Origin: JAIXUI01 sp943373175
GTDB lineage: Bacteria > Bacteroidota > Bacteroidia > UBA7662 > JAIXUI01
DNA: 49,109 bases
Direction of reading: 5' to 3'
NCBI GenBank assembly: GCA_943373175.1
Contig: CALSBM010000016.1
Span: forward strand, 1 to 49,109
This document shows, piece by piece, positions 33,409-44,300 of the stretch (the stretch's first letter is position 1; every line of letters begins with the position of its first letter). The position numbers and the translations under genes were made by a program. The notes below the pieces were generated by a model. The model did not search any database. It saw only the letters and a program-made list of their open reading frames with translations, and was not told the origin of the DNA.

Positions 33409-35700
33409 ATGTCGTACTTAGATAGCCTGAACCCGCCTCAGCGGCAGGCGGTAATGTGCACTGAGGGTCCTGTGATGATAGTCGCTGGCGCAGGCTCTGG
33501 AAAAACCAGGGTTCTCACCTTCCGCATCGCTTGGTTATTAGATAAGGGCGTTGATCCTTTCAACATTCTTGCACTTACTTTTACCAACAAGGCGGCTCGT
33601 GAAATGAGAGCGCGGATAGAAAAGGTAGTAGGCGGTGCCGCTAAAGCCTTGTGGATGGGTACTTTTCACTCAGTATTTTCTCGAATATTGAGAGCCAATG
33701 CTGAACGCCTCGGTTTTCCTCAAAGTTTCTCTATCTACGATACCGACGACGCCAAAAGCCTCATCAACAGCATTGTAAAGGAAATGAAACTGGATGAGCA
33801 GCTCTATAAGGGCTCTTTCGTTTACAACCGTATTTCAAGTGCTAAAAATGGCCTCATCGGTCCAGAGCAATATTCCCAAGACCTCGAAATCCAAAACTTA
33901 GACCTCACCTCCGGCAGACCGAAAATGGCGGAGATTTACCGCGTATATCAGGAACGTCTTAGAAAAGCTGGAGCAATGGACTTCGACGATTTGCTTTTCA
34001 ATACCTATAAGCTTTTTCACCATTATCCGGAATGCCTGCATTACTATCAGCATAAGTTTAAATATCTGATGGTGGACGAGTACCAGGACACCAATATTGC
34101 TCAATATCGAATCGTAAAAATGCTTGCTGCGGTTCATGAAAACTTGTGTGTGGTTGGCGACGATGCTCAATCAATCTACGCCTTCCGTGGTGCTAACATT
34201 GAAAACATCCTCAACTTCAGAAAGGATTACCCAAATCTTCAGGTTTTCAAGCTGGAGCAGAATTACCGTTCTACTCAAAACATCGTTCAGGCTGCTAATA
34301 GCTTGATTGCCCGCAACAAGGAACAACTTTCGAAAAATGTTTGGACCGAAAATGACGAAGGAGATAAACTAAGAGTCATTCGGTGCTTTTCTGACAACGA
34401 AGAAGGAAAACTGATTGCTCAAACCATTTTCGAAGAGAAAATGAAAGAACGAAGAGCCAATCAGGATTTTGCAGTGCTATATAGAACTAATGCACAGTCG
34501 CGTTCATTAGAAGAAGGACTCAGAAGGTTGAATATAGCCTACCGAATTTACGGAGGAACCTCCTTTTATCAGCGCAAGGAGATCAAAGACCTTATTGCCT
34601 ATCTTAAATTGATTGTGAATCCTCAGGATGAAGAAGCATTCAAAAGGGTGATAAATTATCCGGCTAGGGGTATTGGCAAAGTTAGCTTGGATAAAATGAT
34701 TGTGCTGGCTGATGAAAACCAACTTCCTCTGTTTGAAGTAGCTAACCAGATTGAAAATTTAAAATTTGGGACTGGCTCAGGAAAAATTTCCGAGTTCGCT
34801 ATTATGATTAAAAGCTTCATGGCAGAAGCTAAAAAGAAAGACGCCTACGAAACCGCGGTTTGGGTAGCTCGACAGACAGGGCTGCAACGCGAACTAATTT
34901 CTGATAAAACTCCTGAAGGACGAAGCCGTTATGAAAACGTTGAGGAGTTGCTCAACGGTATCAAGGAATATGTGGAGAGCGAAGAAAACGAAGAAAAAGA
35001 CCTTGCTGCCTTCTTACAAAACATTGCATTGTTGACCGATGCTGACAACGATTCGGATGACGGGGGTGATAAAGTGATGCTGATGACCATACACGCTGCT
35101 AAAGGACTCGAGTTTCCGGTCGTTGTAGTAGCAGGTTTGGAAGAAAACCTTTTCCCTTCCCAAATGGCGATGAATACAAGGGAAGAGATGGAAGAAGAAC
35201 GTCGGCTTTTCTATGTCGCGATTACACGGGCAGAAAAGAAACTCTTTCTTACTTGGGCAAGCAGCAGATTCAGATATGGAACGCTAATAAACTGCGAACC
35301 AAGTAGATTTCTCAGTGAGATTAACCCAGAGTTCCTTCATGTTGATATAGAGAAAACCGCCATCATGGCAGGAATGAGTGCTTTAAAAAGCAAAAAGCTC
35401 AACGAAAGTGAAGAATTCTATACTTCGGGTCCTGCGGTTAAAGTGAGTGGTGTAGGTCCTTTGAGACCGGTAGCCATGAAACCGAAACCTATAGCTGCTG
35501 CTCCTCCCGACCCAAACTTTATTGCAGACGATACCAGCAATCTGAAAGAAGGGCAATGGGTGGAACATCAAAAATTTGGTAAAGGGTTAGTCGCTAAACT
35601 CGAAGGTTTTCAAGGTGACCGAAAGGCTACTATCCGATTTGACCAACAAGGCGAAAAGCAATTGGTGCTCAAATTTGCTAAGCTCCGGATTGTAGAGTAA
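33409..35700 (+). CDS. UvrD/PcrA-type superfamily 1 DNA helicase
   Basis: 763 residues from the ATG at 33409; the longer frame runs into hemN. Helicase motifs are in order: Walker A AGAGSGKTRVLTF, TFTNKAAREMRARI (Ia), VDEYQDTN (II), VVGDDAQSIYAFRGA (III), LEQNYRST (IV), TIHAAKGLEFPVVVVAGLEENLFPS (V) and EEERRLFYVAITRAEKKLFLTW (VI). It unwinds DNA 3' to 5' in nucleotide excision repair, mismatch repair or replication restart. The C-terminal GQWVEHQKFGKGLVAKLEG... is the small Tudor-like domain of PcrA that contacts RNA polymerase. It is followed 18 nt later by the acetyltransferase. Confidence 0.95.
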   Translation: MSYLDSLNPPQRQAVMCTEGPVMIVAGAGSGKTRVLTFRIAWLLDKGVDPFNILALTFTNKAAREMRARIEKVVGGAAKALWMGTFHSVFSRILRANAERLGFPQSFSIYDTDDAKSLINSIVKEMKLDEQLYKGSFVYNRISSAKNGLIGPEQYSQDLEIQNLDLTSGRPKMAEIYRVYQERLRKAGAMDFDDLLFNTYKLFHHYPECLHYYQHKFKYLMVDEYQDTNIAQYRIVKMLAAVHENLCVVGDDAQSIYAFRGANIENILNFRKDYPNLQVFKLEQNYRSTQNIVQAANSLIARNKEQLSKNVWTENDEGDKLRVIRCFSDNEEGKLIAQTIFEEKMKERRANQDFAVLYRTNAQSRSLEEGLRRLNIAYRIYGGTSFYQRKEIKDLIAYLKLIVNPQDEEAFKRVINYPARGIGKVSLDKMIVLADENQLPLFEVANQIENLKFGTGSGKISEFAIMIKSFMAEAKKKDAYETAVWVARQTGLQRELISDKTPEGRSRYENVEELLNGIKEYVESEENEEKDLAAFLQNIALLTDADNDSDDGGDKVMLMTIHAAKGLEFPVVVVAGLEENLFPSQMAMNTREEMEEERRLFYVAITRAEKKLFLTWASSRFRYGTLINCEPSRFLSEINPEFLHVDIEKTAIMAGMSALKSKKLNESEEFYTSGPAVKVSGVGPLRPVAMKPKPIAAAPPDPNFIADDTSNLKEGQWVEHQKFGKGLVAKLEGFQGDRKATIRFDQQGEKQLVLKFAKLRIVE

Positions 35701-35718
35701 GCTAAAAACCAACACGTT

Positions 35719-36261
35719 ATGTTCCTTTTAGAAACCCAAAACTGTTTGTTAAGAGAACTTCGCGAATCAGACGCTGAGAGCATGTTCAGGATGGACACCG
35801 ATCCGCTTGTGATGCAGTTTTTAGGTGGAGTTAAAGTGGAAAACGTTGAGAAGAGTCAATCGATCATCAGGATGGTGCAAGAACAATACACCACTAATGG
35901 TTATGGACGCTGGGCAGTTATAGAAAAAGAGACCAACACGTTTATGGGCTGGGCGGGCCTGAAACGGGTATTCGGTGAAACCTATTATCCGGAACCGCAT
36001 ACCGACCTCGGCTACCGACTGATACCGAAATTTTGGGGGAAAGGTTTTGCTACTGAATTGGCACTTGCCTGCCGCGACTGGGGTTTTAGAGTAGCAGGGA
36101 TTGAGGCTTTGTATGCAGCTACTCATCAAAACAACCTGGCTTCACAGAGAATAATCCAAAAAACAGGTCTTAGCCTTGAAGGAACCTTCGAATATGAAGG
36201 TGCGCCTCAGTATTGGTATTCGCTTTCTCGCGAAAAGTGGGAACGCGAAGCAACCAAGTAA
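35719..36261 (+). CDS. GNAT family N-acetyltransferase (RimJ/RimL-like)
   Basis: 180 residues. Signature of the RimJ/RimL-type GNAT fold: LETQNCLLRELRESDAESMFRMDTDPLVMQFLGG, GYGRWAVIEKETNTFMGWAGLKRV, then DLGYRLIPKFWGKGFATELALACRDWGF, where the acetyl-CoA loop is KFWGKGFA, and ALYAATHQNNLASQRIIQKTGL. Such enzymes acetylate N-termini of ribosomal proteins, antibiotics or small amines; the acceptor is not predictable. It is 18 nt downstream of the helicase gene and probably read from the same transcript. Confidence 0.9.
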   Translation: MFLLETQNCLLRELRESDAESMFRMDTDPLVMQFLGGVKVENVEKSQSIIRMVQEQYTTNGYGRWAVIEKETNTFMGWAGLKRVFGETYYPEPHTDLGYRLIPKFWGKGFATELALACRDWGFRVAGIEALYAATHQNNLASQRIIQKTGLSLEGTFEYEGAPQYWYSLSREKWEREATK

Positions 36262-36299
36262 CGAACAGGTTTTTTATCATCGAAGTTGCGTTGGTAAAC

Positions 36300-36471
36300 G
36301 GCGACTTGCGCGAGGGATGGAAGTGGAAAGCCCACAGCGAAGGCGCTTGAACTATCCCCAAACAGGCATTATGATGCGCCTGAGCGAGGACTTGGAGCGG
36401 ACAGCCCGACCCCGAGGGGAATAGCAGGAAAGTAAACTTAGGCGAATAGGTTCACCCGAGGGGGCGCGCCC
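36300..36471 (+). ncRNA. Candidate Flavo-1-like structured RNA
   Basis: The 323-nt gap 36262-36584 has no gene. On the plus strand it contains GCGCGAGGGATGGAAG (36308-36323) and, about 70 nt later, AGCGGACAGCCCGACCCC followed by GAGGGG. I remember this pair of blocks, joined by a variable hairpin insert, as a recurrent Bacteroidota intergenic element, probably the Rfam 'Flavo-1' RNA, but could not check it. Helices seen: GGGAT/ATCCC (36314-36318 with 36354-36358), GTGG/CCAC (36323-36326 with 36332-36335), AGCG/CGCT (36336-36339 with 36344-36347), CAGGC/GCCTG (36363-36367 with 36378-36382), and CCC/GGG around CGAG. It ends in the self-complementary GGGCGCGCCC. Its function is unknown. Confidence 0.55.
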
Positions 36472-36513
36472 AAAAAAAAGGCCGCCTACTTGCAGAATGC
36501 GAAGTAAACGGCC
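36472..36513 (-). terminator. Intrinsic terminator of the pseudouridine synthase gene
   Basis: On the minus strand a hairpin GGCCG...TACTT/AAGTA...CGGCC (36480-36513, internal loop of two) is followed by eight T (36479-36472), 71 nt after the stop of the gene at 36585. Confidence 0.85.
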
Positions 36514-36584
36514 ATGAATTAAAACCTGAAATTTCCTAAATGCACTAGCAGCAACAATAAAGTGAGAAGCCAGTGGCGGAAAAC

Positions 36585-38321
36585 TTATAGTCTCTTAGAA
36601 TTCTTCAATTTTGAAATTTCTTTCTCGTTAAGGTAGCGCCAATGTCCGCGAGGTAAATCCTTTTTGGTAAGACCGGCAAACGTAACACGGTCGAGTTTAA
36701 CTACTTCGTAGCCGAGATGGGCAAACATCCGACGAACGATGCGATTTTTCCCGCTGTGAATTTCAATACCTACTTGAGAAAAGTCGTCAGGCGCAGGGTA
36801 ACCCACAGTATCCGCGAATGCTCTACCGTCTTCTAACTCAACACCTTCAACCATGGCTTCCATATCGGGCTTGTTAAGGGGCTTATCCAACCAAACATGG
36901 TAAATTTTAGAGATTTCATTCGAAGGATGGGAAAGCTTTAGCGCAATTTCGCCATCGTTGGTTAGGAGCAATAAACCGGTAGTGTTGCGGTCCAGCCGCC
37001 CAACGGGAACGATTCGCTCTTCGCTGGCATTTTTCACTAACTGCATGACCGTTTTACGCTCTTCTGGATCGTCGGTGGTAGTAATGAAATCCTTAGGTTT
37101 ATTGAGCAGAACATAAACTAACTTTTCGCGTCTCAGCTCTTTACCCGCATATTCCACTGCATCTTGCTTATTGACTTTGTGCCCCATCTCGGTGATGACC
37201 TGACCATTAATCTTAATTTGTCCGTCGGCGATAAGCTCATCGGCCTTTCTGCGAGAACAAATACCTGAATTGGCGATGTAGCGGTTCAAACGGATTGGCC
37301 ATTCATCGGCTGGTTCAATTTTCACTTCGCGGTCCCTTGGGTCGTGGTTATTGACCCATTCAAAATCCTTTTGGTAATCGCGGCTCTTATTCTCGAAACG
37401 GTTGTAGGAAGTTCGCTCTACTCCTCTATAACCAGTGCTTTCATTACGTTTTTCGAAGCGCGGTTTGAACTCGCGGTCATTGCTGCGGAAGTTGCCGCTA
37501 CTGTTTCCATCGCGATTCTCGAAGCGTGGTTTGAACTCGCGGTCGTTGCTGCGGAAGTTGCCGCTGCTGTTCCCATCACGATTCTCGAAGCGTGGTTTGA
37601 ACTCTCGGTCATTGCTGCGAAAACCACCACTGCTGTTTCTATCACGATTCTCGAAGCGTGGTTTGAACTCGCGGTCATTGCTGCGAAAACCACCACTGCT
37701 GTTTCTATCACGATTCTCGAAGCGAGGTTTGAACTCGCGGTCGTTGCTGCGGAAGTTACCACTGCTGTTTCCATCGCGTTTTTCGAAGCGAGGTTTGAAC
37801 TCACGGTCGTTGCTGCGGAAGCCACCACTGCTGTTGCCATCGCGTTTTTCGAAGCGAGGTTTGAATTCGCGGTCGTTGCTACGGAAGCCACCACTGCTGT
37901 TGCTATCGCGTTTTTCGAAGCGTGGTTTGAACTCGCGGTCGTTGCTGCGGAAGTTGCTACTGCTGTTTCCATCGCGTTTTTCGAAGCGTGGTTTGAACTC
38001 ACGGTCGTTGCTGCGGAAGTTGCCGCTGCTGTTGCCCTCACGATTCTCAAAACGGGGCTTGAATTCGCGGTCGTTGTTATGGAATCCGCCATTGTTGTCG
38101 CCATCGCGTTTTTCAAAACGAGGCTTATATTCCCTATCGTTGTTACGGGAATCGCGGGTATCCTGCGAAGAAGATTGATTAGACTTTACTTGTCTTCCAC
38201 TTGCTGTCACATATCGTGGGGCAGAGTGGGCGTTAGAATTCCGTGGGGATCCTTTACCGGAAAAATAACTGCCGTCTTGGCGGCGAGGTTTGCGGTCGTC
38301 ACGACCGTATTCGTTGCTCAT
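36585..38321 (-). CDS. RsuA/RluB-family pseudouridine synthase with a long repeat N-terminus
   Basis: 578 residues. The C-terminal 240 are a complete enzyme: an S4 RNA-binding domain (WPIRLNRYIANSGICSRRKADELIADGQIKINGQ, from about 338) and a pseudouridine synthase domain with the catalytic-Asp motif GRLDRNTTGLLLLTNDGE (Asp near 441) and GKNRIVRRMFAHLGYEV. It should convert a uridine in 23S rRNA to pseudouridine. The N-terminal 330 residues are low complexity: eleven copies of a 22-residue unit like NDREFKPRFEKRDGNSSGNFRS, rich in Arg, Asp, Asn, Gly and Ser, resembling RGG-like RNA-binding disorder. A -7 box TACCTTTG (38338-38345) precedes it and a terminator follows. Confidence 0.93.
   Translation of the reverse strand: MSNEYGRDDRKPRRQDGSYFSGKGSPRNSNAHSAPRYVTASGRQVKSNQSSSQDTRDSRNNDREYKPRFEKRDGDNNGGFHNNDREFKPRFENREGNSSGNFRSNDREFKPRFEKRDGNSSSNFRSNDREFKPRFEKRDSNSSGGFRSNDREFKPRFEKRDGNSSGGFRSNDREFKPRFEKRDGNSSGNFRSNDREFKPRFENRDRNSSGGFRSNDREFKPRFENRDRNSSGGFRSNDREFKPRFENRDGNSSGNFRSNDREFKPRFENRDGNSSGNFRSNDREFKPRFEKRNESTGYRGVERTSYNRFENKSRDYQKDFEWVNNHDPRDREVKIEPADEWPIRLNRYIANSGICSRRKADELIADGQIKINGQVITEMGHKVNKQDAVEYAGKELRREKLVYVLLNKPKDFITTTDDPEERKTVMQLVKNASEERIVPVGRLDRNTTGLLLLTNDGEIALKLSHPSNEISKIYHVWLDKPLNKPDMEAMVEGVELEDGRAFADTVGYPAPDDFSQVGIEIHSGKNRIVRRMFAHLGYEVVKLDRVTFAGLTKKDLPRGHWRYLNEKEISKLKNSKRL
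37440..38146 (-). repeat. Eleven tandem 66-bp (22-aa) repeats in the pseudouridine synthase N-terminus
   Basis: The unit encodes N-D-R-E-F-K-P-R-F-E-[KN]-R-[DE]-x-N-S-S-[GS]-[GN]-F-R-S. The first copy has Tyr for Phe and DNNGGFHN in place of NSSGNFRS. The last copy ends in KRNESTGYRG. Because 66 is a multiple of three and the unit has no stop in several frames, long open frames also appear on the opposite strand; they are repeat artefacts. Confidence 0.93.
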
Positions 38322-38399
38322 GATGTCAATTGAATTGCAAAGGTAAGAAATCCAATTCTGAAAACCTTAGCTTTTAACTAATTGACTATCAGGATAAAA

Positions 38400-41300
38400 T
38401 TAGTTAGATAGAATAAAGCGCACGACTACACCACCGCTGGATTGGCTGTTGGGGAAAGAAGTTGAAACAAAAGGCGTGTTAATGGTTTGATCGAAGAATA
38501 ATCGAATATTGACTTTCTCGTTGACGGTATAATCGATGTTCGGTTTAATGCTAATGGTTCTCATCCCTGCTGATGGTAGAGCCTCCCTTCCATCAAGGTC
38601 ACGCATTAAAGTGGCATTATCGCGGAAGTTGAAATCAAAGCGGAAGTTCAGGTCATTATTCAAAGTGGTTTTTTGTCCATTGATTAAAAATGGTAGAACC
38701 AACTTCTGAACCCGATACCCAAACCCGATAGTAAACTCATTGTTCCTTAATTCAGAAAGCCTGTTATTAAGTAGCGATAAAGTAAGTGTTCGATTCTGTT
38801 TATATTCTACCTTAAAGGTCATGCTATTTTTCAAGGTAATATCCACACCGATAAGTGGTGCAAGCTGCTCGGATATGACTACTTGTGCTACCTGAAGATT
38901 TGGGTAAAAATCTTTAGTTCTGCTTGTATCTCTGCCAAAAGCTGCTCCGTTTCTCTCCTCAAAAAGCAGGTTAGAAGTATATCCATTTACGCTGTAAGTT
39001 GATCGGTAGCTATGGCTTAGGTTGATGCTTTGAAAGAGCTTTTTTGCCCAACGCATAGTTCCGAGCCCACCCCAGGTAATCCTCCAGTTAGGTAATGGAA
39101 TAGAAGGAAACATTCCGAGGGATTGCTTGGATGGATCCGTTCCGGTGTAGGCTGAAAGAAAAGCTGGAATTACGACATCGAGATTTTTGCGTGAATACCC
39201 ATCGGGGTAAATAGAATCTAATACTCCTCTTCCTATAGAGTTAGGATTGGCATTTGCCAGGCGTTCAGCAATTACAAGACGGTTGCTTTCAAGAGTCCCA
39301 AAGACTGCACTGCTGAGGAAGCCTCCCTGAGAAGCGTCGGTTTGCATTTTCTCAAAAGCTGTTGCCCAAGTAATGATTGAAACGGTGTAGTCGCCAGTCT
39401 CGAGAGAGTTAAATCCCTGAATAAAACCGTCGGCATCGGCTCGGAAATTTTGCTGTAATCGGCTTCCGGAATTCCGTGTCCAGTTCAGTTCTATCCTAAA
39501 ATCCTTGATAGGTTCAAGTGTTGCCCTTAATTGAAGGTTCTCTGACCGGGTTCTAACATAAGGCATGTTCAGGTTAGTATCCAGTGACAACCACCCGTTG
39601 CGAATAACATCAGGTCTTAAATCGCGCTGAGAGCCAAAGGCGAAGTCAAGGCCTGGTGCATTAAGGTCGAAATTGTTCCCTAAGTATTGTACTGAGGGCC
39701 GAAAACCCGGCAATACTGTACCATTGTTATCGGTGTAAGCTAAGGTGATTTGCTTGAGCATCATCAAAGCTTTGGCCGCAATTCGAAGTGGATTCCTTGC
39801 CAGTCTTTCAGCTTCAGATAAATTATCCTCAGGCTGTTCTACTTTATCCTTGACTTCGTCTCCGAATTGATCACGTCCGGTAGCTTTTTTCTTATCCTTA
39901 TCCTGAGCTTTCTTTCGTTCTTTCTCCTGCTGTTTCTTCTTATCCGATTCAAAAGGTTGGTCTGAATTGATTTTCTTCAGGAATCCAACTTTGTTGTATA
40001 GGTTAAGCGCATTGACTTGAAAGTTCCACCGATTCGATTGTCCATTTTGAATAATATTTCCAAGGCTATCAGCGCTGAGAGGAGCTGCTGTCCAGTCAAA
40101 ATTTCCCTGATACTGATAGGTGCCGGTTATCCAATCTAAGATTTTAATCTTGTTGAAAGGCAGGTTGTAGTTTGCACTAAAGTTTTGAGTGTATTTGGTT
40201 TTTCGACCGAAGTTCAGAAAGTTCTTTTGTACAGTATCTCGTTTTTGTTCAGTATCCAATGCTCCGAAAGGCTCATCTACCCGAGCTTGAACTGTTGCAT
40301 CAAATTCAAGTTTAAGTGAACGAGTTAAATCCCATCTCAACCCAAACTGACGGTTCATCGTAAAGTTTTTATTAAACGTTGGGGTTAAGGGAGACTCTCC
40401 AATGGAGTTATTCCTGAGTTGTAACTCCTGATACTGCCTGTCAATATCTAATCGGACGGTAAAACTTGAAGGAACAAGGCTGAAGTTAAAGTCCCTCAGC
40501 GGCATCATCCATTCCTTCTTAAATAGTTTAGCAAACGGGCGAATACTGGGTGCTTGAGTGTTATAGGTATAAGCAATGGACCCTCTATGCTGCTGCTGAG
40601 TATTGTTTTCAGTAAAAGGATTTCGGCTATAGTTTTCGGTAAAGGAGTAGGATAAAGACAAGTTTTCAACATCCCAAGGCATCGCTTTCTTTCCCGGTCT
40701 CCGCTGTTTGGAAACATTGGTAAGGTTAAAGCCTCGACGGGAGGTATAGGTTTCAGCAGCTCTTCGAATAGAATCCCTTGATGATTCGGAACGAGCTGTT
40801 TCTAATGCATCATCAAACAAGACATCCTGATCCAAGGGGTTGAACTCGGGCCTGGAGAACGACTCTGCGATTCCGTAGTACAACGGCATTCTGATGCCAT
40901 AACGCTCCGGAATAAGTTTGCCCAATTCAAAAGTGGATGCCAAATCGTAAGAAGTTAGATCATCACGATTACGATCGGTAGGCTTACTTTCAATAGAACC
41001 AAAGCCAATGGTTCTTCTTAAACCGCTTAGAGTAACATTCCCTACATCGGCGAGTTTTACTTGTAGTGAGCCAGTAGCCGCCCAACCTCCTTTATTATCG
41101 AATTCAGATAGTCTTAGTTCGTTAAACCAGACCTCTCCGCATAATGGCTGGCCAGAATCATCAGCATTTACACTTTCACGCTTAGGATTTCGGACTCCAA
41201 GCATTATGGTTTGAACATTAGCAAGGTTGGGATTTCCGAGGATGGTAATTCGATGGCCGTTTGACAAAACCACGGTAAAGGGTTTATTGAATGGCCATCC

Positions 41301-44300
41301 TTGCTTGTTACGTTCCAATTTCGCCTGATTTAATGCCGAAAAAGTGACGTCAATTTCATTCTCTGTTGGCCAAATAGCGGATGGATTTCCAAATGAAGTA
41401 CCGTGTGGAGTTGAAGTTAAAGGCAATTCATACTCGTAAAAGTTACTGACGTAATCGTTCCCCAAACGCATAAAGGCCATGAGCTCCCCTCTTCGAAAAT
41501 CTGAGGTTCCTACAGCATGTTCTGAATGCACAAACATTTTAATGCGCTTGTATGCTCGGATATCGAAGCTCACATTTTTGAATGCTGCCCGGCTGTCACC
41601 ATCAGGCAGGTTACAGAACCGAAGCTGGAGTGCTTGCTCATTAAGCTGTTGGAAGTTGGTAGTAAAAACATTCTGTACCCGCTGAATACCAGGCGGAACT
41701 ACATAAGGAATAGGAGTTCTGTTTCCATTCTCTTCGATGTTAACAGTCGAAATCGAAAAAGAGGTTGTTCCGTTATCTTCAACCGGAACGTACTCGCCGG
41801 GCACTCGTAAATCTCCAAGAAAACGTCGCCAATCCACCCTAACTAATTGAAAACTAGCGAAGCGGGTGATAATGGAATCCGTAAAATTGGAATAGTACAT
41901 CCGTAAAAAACGTATAGACTTGAAATCGGTGATATTCCCTACTTTCCTATCCGGCCTGCTAATCGGCACTCTGAATTGGAACCAGCGAACCGTTTCTCTC
42001 CTTCCGTTAGCTAATGCAACCGTAGAAGTATAGGAATCGTTGATGTAATTTCTACCTACAACCAAATCTTGAGGGCGCAAACTGATTCGGTATTCGAAAT
42101 AATCTTCTGTTTGAGTAAGCGTGTTATCTTGGTTAATGTCCTCGCTATTCGGAAGGTTGGTAGCCGATGTTGGGTAAGATTCCGGCGAATCCTGGTCGGT
42201 TGGAGAATTGCTTTGCAGGCCGTTGAAGCGTTTATATCTGGCGAGTGTCGGGAGCGAAAGAGCGTCGTAATCGCTGCCTCGGTAATGGTGATAATTGTCG
42301 CCGGAAGGATCTCCTTCAATTTGGGCAACAACCGGAGAATTTACGCCCAAAAGTTGCTTTAACGGAGCTATGAAGGAAGTGTCTAAGAAACTACGCTCAG
42401 TTTCATCGTTCATACCGTCCAATCCTACGTCCTGGAACCTTCTTGCGGCTGGATCATTATCAAAAGCATTAACAATAGGTTGAACTCTCGGTACAATGCC
42501 CCAAGTTGTGGTGTCGGTAGGATTCAGGCCAGGCTGCTTTGGTAAGCCGTTTTCGAATGCTCTTCTACCGTCCTTCAGTACATCTTCGGAAATATTTCCG
42601 AGATTCAGAATAAAGTCACCGCCGGTAGAAGTAGGGTTGTAAATAAAAGGGTCCATCATCCAGAACTCAACAAACTCTACATTGGCAGCTTCAAAATCGT
42701 TGGTTTCTATTCTACGCATTATCCCGCCCCAGCGTTTTTGCGGGTTGGTCAGCTTTCCATCTGCTGAAATACCGTTCGCATCGTAGTTATAAGGGCCACG
42801 CTCATTCGGATAATAAGCAACATCAAAAGTGGCAATGTTCAACGGTTGGTTGTTGGCAAGCTGGCGGTTAGGGAACACTTCCTGTTCCAAAACCTCACGC
42901 ATATAGTGATTAGACCGAAGGTTGCGGTCGTTGGCGATGTGGCTTGGGGTAATCCCAGAGGTTCTGAAGAATAAAGGGTCAATGTTGTACCAAGCAATTT
43001 TTGCTCGGTTTTTTCCGCTACTCAGGCTGTTTCGTTCACTGGCTTCAGGAAACGTAGGAGGTACTGAACTAATGGACCAAGCCAATGGAAGGCGAATGTC
43101 AATGGAATTCTCTGATCCTTCAAAATCGTCGATGTACGACAATCCTCCATCAACTGAAATTGCACTTGGGCTTCCGGGTATCAAATGAGCATACTCACCG
43201 GAAAAAGTAATGGTGGATGTTTCTTTGGTTGAAATTAAGGGCAGTTTGTCGATTAACTGGGTAAGTGCCCTTGAATCTGACCGATAACTTCCATCCAAAC
43301 CAACCATAATATTAGAGGTCGGTTCATCCCCCTGATTGACTTTAGGGGTGATAGGCCGTTCATTCAAATGAATAAGCGTGCCGCCGAGGTTGATGTCTTG
43401 ATTGACACGGTAATCAAAGCGTGAACCTATCAGAGTTCGGCTTTGCATGTTGAGCATTGGGTTGTTTTCGAAACGAACGTTGATATTCTCTCCTGAATTC
43501 ATCAACGCCATATCGATAATTTTCACCCTTCCCTGAACATAGTCCACGGTATAATGCACATTTTCTTGTAATTGTCGGTTTCCGGCCATCACCTGAACGG
43601 AGCCTCTCGGGATATTGAAAGCTCCAAGGGATATTTCATTGCTCTGGCTACCTTGATACTGCCCAGTTAACCGGTAGCGGTTAAGCTCGGGAAACTGCAT
43701 CGCCCACGCTTTAGTAGAGTCATACAACTGAGTAAAAGCATACCGAGCGATTATTTCATCCGGGGTGTTGCCTGCTTTTCTGAATTCTTCGATTAAGTCC
43801 CTCCCAAAAGGCTCTGCTTTGGGAAACATTACCCTTCCGTTCGCAGGAAAAATAGTAACGTTATCAATGAAGTCAAACATTCCATCAGGCGAAGGCTCAA
43901 GCTGCACCGTTAGGTTGTCTAACCCGAGAACCTGAATCAACTGCTTACCAGAAAGACTTCCTTCCGGAAGAAAGTTTTTATATCCGTTGGTGTAATCTGC
44001 ATAAACAAGATTCAGGATAAAGTCCTGCTTATTGATTTGAAATGCGTTAAGGGAGTAGATATTCTTCATCATCAGCCTCCAAATTGGAAGCGAAGGGCGA
44101 ATGGTTGTTCCCTTAAGCATTTTCAGATACAGCATCTGAGGATTTGCTTGGTCACTGGGCACTTCGTTCGAAAACTCTCCAACACGGAATACTTGCCCGT
44201 TTACGGTGTATTCATAGGCAACACCCAAAACTTCATCGTTATTCAACGATTGGTTTAGGGAGACAAAACCCAGCATTTGATTGAAAGTATATTCGGTAGG

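Noticed and set aside
37344..38333. Long open frames on the plus strand (330 and 248 codons) and a second minus-strand frame opposite the pseudouridine synthase repeats
   Set aside because: The 66-bp repeat is a multiple of three with few stops, so several frames stay open. The translations are themselves periodic and match no family; the strand with the S4 and synthase domains is the real one.
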